Part shown: positions 15,045 through 15,822 of the stretch, piece by piece | Position numbering within the stretch: position 1 is the stretch's first letter | Layout of the letters: each line of letters begins with the position of its first letter | Assembly: GCA_946885645.1 (NCBI GenBank) | Contig: CAMPGU010000071.1 | Span: forward strand, 1 to 15,822 | Origin: an uncultured Haloferula sp. | GTDB lineage: Bacteria; Verrucomicrobiota; Verrucomicrobiae; Verrucomicrobiales; Akkermansiaceae | Reading direction: 5' to 3' | DNA: 15,822 bases | Notes under the pieces: generated by a model | The model's input: only the letters and a program-made list of their open reading frames with translations | What the model was told of the DNA's origin: nothing | The model's database searches: none | Position numbers and translations under genes: made by a program

Positions 15045-15822
15045 TCAGGCTCCCAGCAGATATTTCTTCATCCGGGCGAGAATGTCAGCGCAGGCATCGG
15101 CATCGCCGCCTTCCACTTCGGCGGTGGCCCAGCCGGTGTAGCCGATTTCCCGCAAGGCCGTGCGCACCGCAGGCCAGTCCACGTCGCCCTCGCCGATCTT
15201 GCCGAAGCCGCCTTTCACGCCCCAGTCTTTGCAATCCAGTTTCACGATGCGGTTGCCAAGGGTCCGCGCCCATTCGGCCGGTTTACCGAAGCGCTGGTGG
15301 TTTCCGATGTCGAAATAGGAACCCACCCAGGGAGAGTTGATCTCGTCGAGATACTTCGCGAGCGGTTCCGCCGATTGCGCGGCACCGCCGTCCTCTTTGT
15401 AAAACATCCGGTTCCACACGTTCTCGATCAGGATGTGGATGCCGAGTTCGGCAGCGAGAGGCACCGCCTTGCGGATTTCAACGATGGATCGAGCCCAAGC
15501 CTCCTCGTGATTCGTCATCGCATCCACCGCTCCAGGTACGAGCAACACCGAGGAACCGCCGATCATATGGCTTTCCCGAATGGCAGTTAAAAGCCCTTGC
15601 AGCCCCTGCTCGCGAACCTCGGCGGAAGGATCGGAAAGGCGGGTCTTCCAGTGGACGGAATCCACCACGCCATGGATCGGCAGGCCGGTGGGCTTCGAGG
15701 CGGCAAGCGCTTCGGCCTTGTCCTGCACGCCGGGAGAGTCCAGCTCGACGCCATCGTAACCGATCTCCTTCAGGATACGGAATTTCTCCTCCAGATTCGC
15801 GCCGAAATCCGCCATCCCGCAC
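15045..15822 (-). CDS. Sugar phosphate isomerase/epimerase, TIM barrel (5' end outside window)
   Basis: A member of the xylose isomerase-like TIM-barrel family (AP endonuclease 2 fold), which interconverts sugars or related keto compounds at a divalent metal. Probable metal ligands are the Glu of ILIENVWN, the Asp of YFDIGNHQ, the Asp in KLDCKDWG and the Glu of ATAEVEGGD. Other family stretches are LEEKFRILKEIGYDGVELDS and GSSVLLVPG. An ATG at 15815 is in frame, but the frame stays open to the window edge (codons read C-G before that Met), and relatives usually have a beta strand just before this point ending in YGM or FGM. The true start, perhaps with a Tat or signal segment, therefore probably lies beyond 15822. 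The substrate cannot be specified. Confidence 0.85.
   Translation of the reverse strand, partial: CGMADFGANLEEKFRILKEIGYDGVELDSPGVQDKAEALAASKPTGLPIHGVVDSVHWKTRLSDPSAEVREQGLQGLLTAIRESHMIGGSSVLLVPGAVDAMTNHEEAWARSIVEIRKAVPLAAELGIHILIENVWNRMFYKEDGGAAQSAEPLAKYLDEINSPWVGSYFDIGNHQRFGKPAEWARTLGNRIVKLDCKDWGVKGGFGKIGEGDVDWPAVRTALREIGYTGWATAEVEGGDADACADILARMKKYLLGA

Noticed and set aside
15039..15053. agcctcaggct palindrome between the convergent stops as a shared terminator
   Set aside because: The 5-bp arms leave only one base for a loop and no T tract follows on either strand.

Overview
The window looks like chromosomal DNA from a GC-rich Verrucomicrobiota bacterium, probably of the Luteolibacter/Verrucomicrobiaceae type. 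The evidence is the very large secreted beta-propeller/HEAT/cytochrome c protein of the 'Pirellula/Verrucomicrobium-type heme-binding' family, a GntR-LacI hybrid regulator, a sensor kinase with discoidin-like outer domains, a TIM-barrel sugar isomerase and a helical-repeat protein with an N-terminal anchor. The assignment to this phylum rests on protein architecture, not on a marker gene. No rRNA, tRNA, CRISPR array, transposase or phage gene was seen.

Layout. Bases 1-223 hold no gene: five perfect 11-bp tandem repeats at the very edge, a long-spaced inverted repeat, and a probable terminator for the minus-strand gene that follows. Bases 224-4141 (-) encode the 1305-residue secreted heme protein. 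Bases 4142-4710 are a gene-free, relatively A+T-rich stretch with two perfect DnaA boxes in opposite orientation plus several near matches, a T-rich tract and an 8-bp-arm hairpin. This is the most unusual part of the window and a candidate replication origin or DnaA-binding locus.

Bases 4711-7355 (-) form a compact envelope/housekeeping cluster read leftward: maf (nucleotide pyrophosphatase), a diacylglycerol-kinase-type lipid kinase, a SanA-like envelope barrier protein with a 4-base start/stop overlap, and a small membrane protein. Divergently, bases 7460-8344 (+) encode a zinc ABC transporter binding protein of the ZnuA type without permease or ATPase genes beside it; a perfect 6-5-6 palindrome lies just upstream of it. 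Bases 8456-11132 (+) are a two-component pair: a membrane histidine kinase with two extracytoplasmic beta-sandwich domains and a NarL/LuxR-type response regulator, overlapping by 8 bases.

Bases 11170-12237 (-) encode the GntR-LacI hybrid regulator, with an inverted repeat directly upstream that may be its own operator. After a 349-base gap come a secreted HExxH-containing protein with a C-terminal ricin-type lectin (12587-13528, +) and a membrane-anchored helical-repeat protein (13643-15034, +). A sugar phosphate isomerase/epimerase (15045-15822, -) runs off the right edge.

Taken together, the right half is about sensing and acting on material outside the cell, probably carbohydrate (discoidin-like sensor, sugar-binding repressor, ricin lectin, sugar isomerase), whereas the left half is envelope maintenance and heme-dependent oxidation. 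These links are inferred from family and neighbourhood only.
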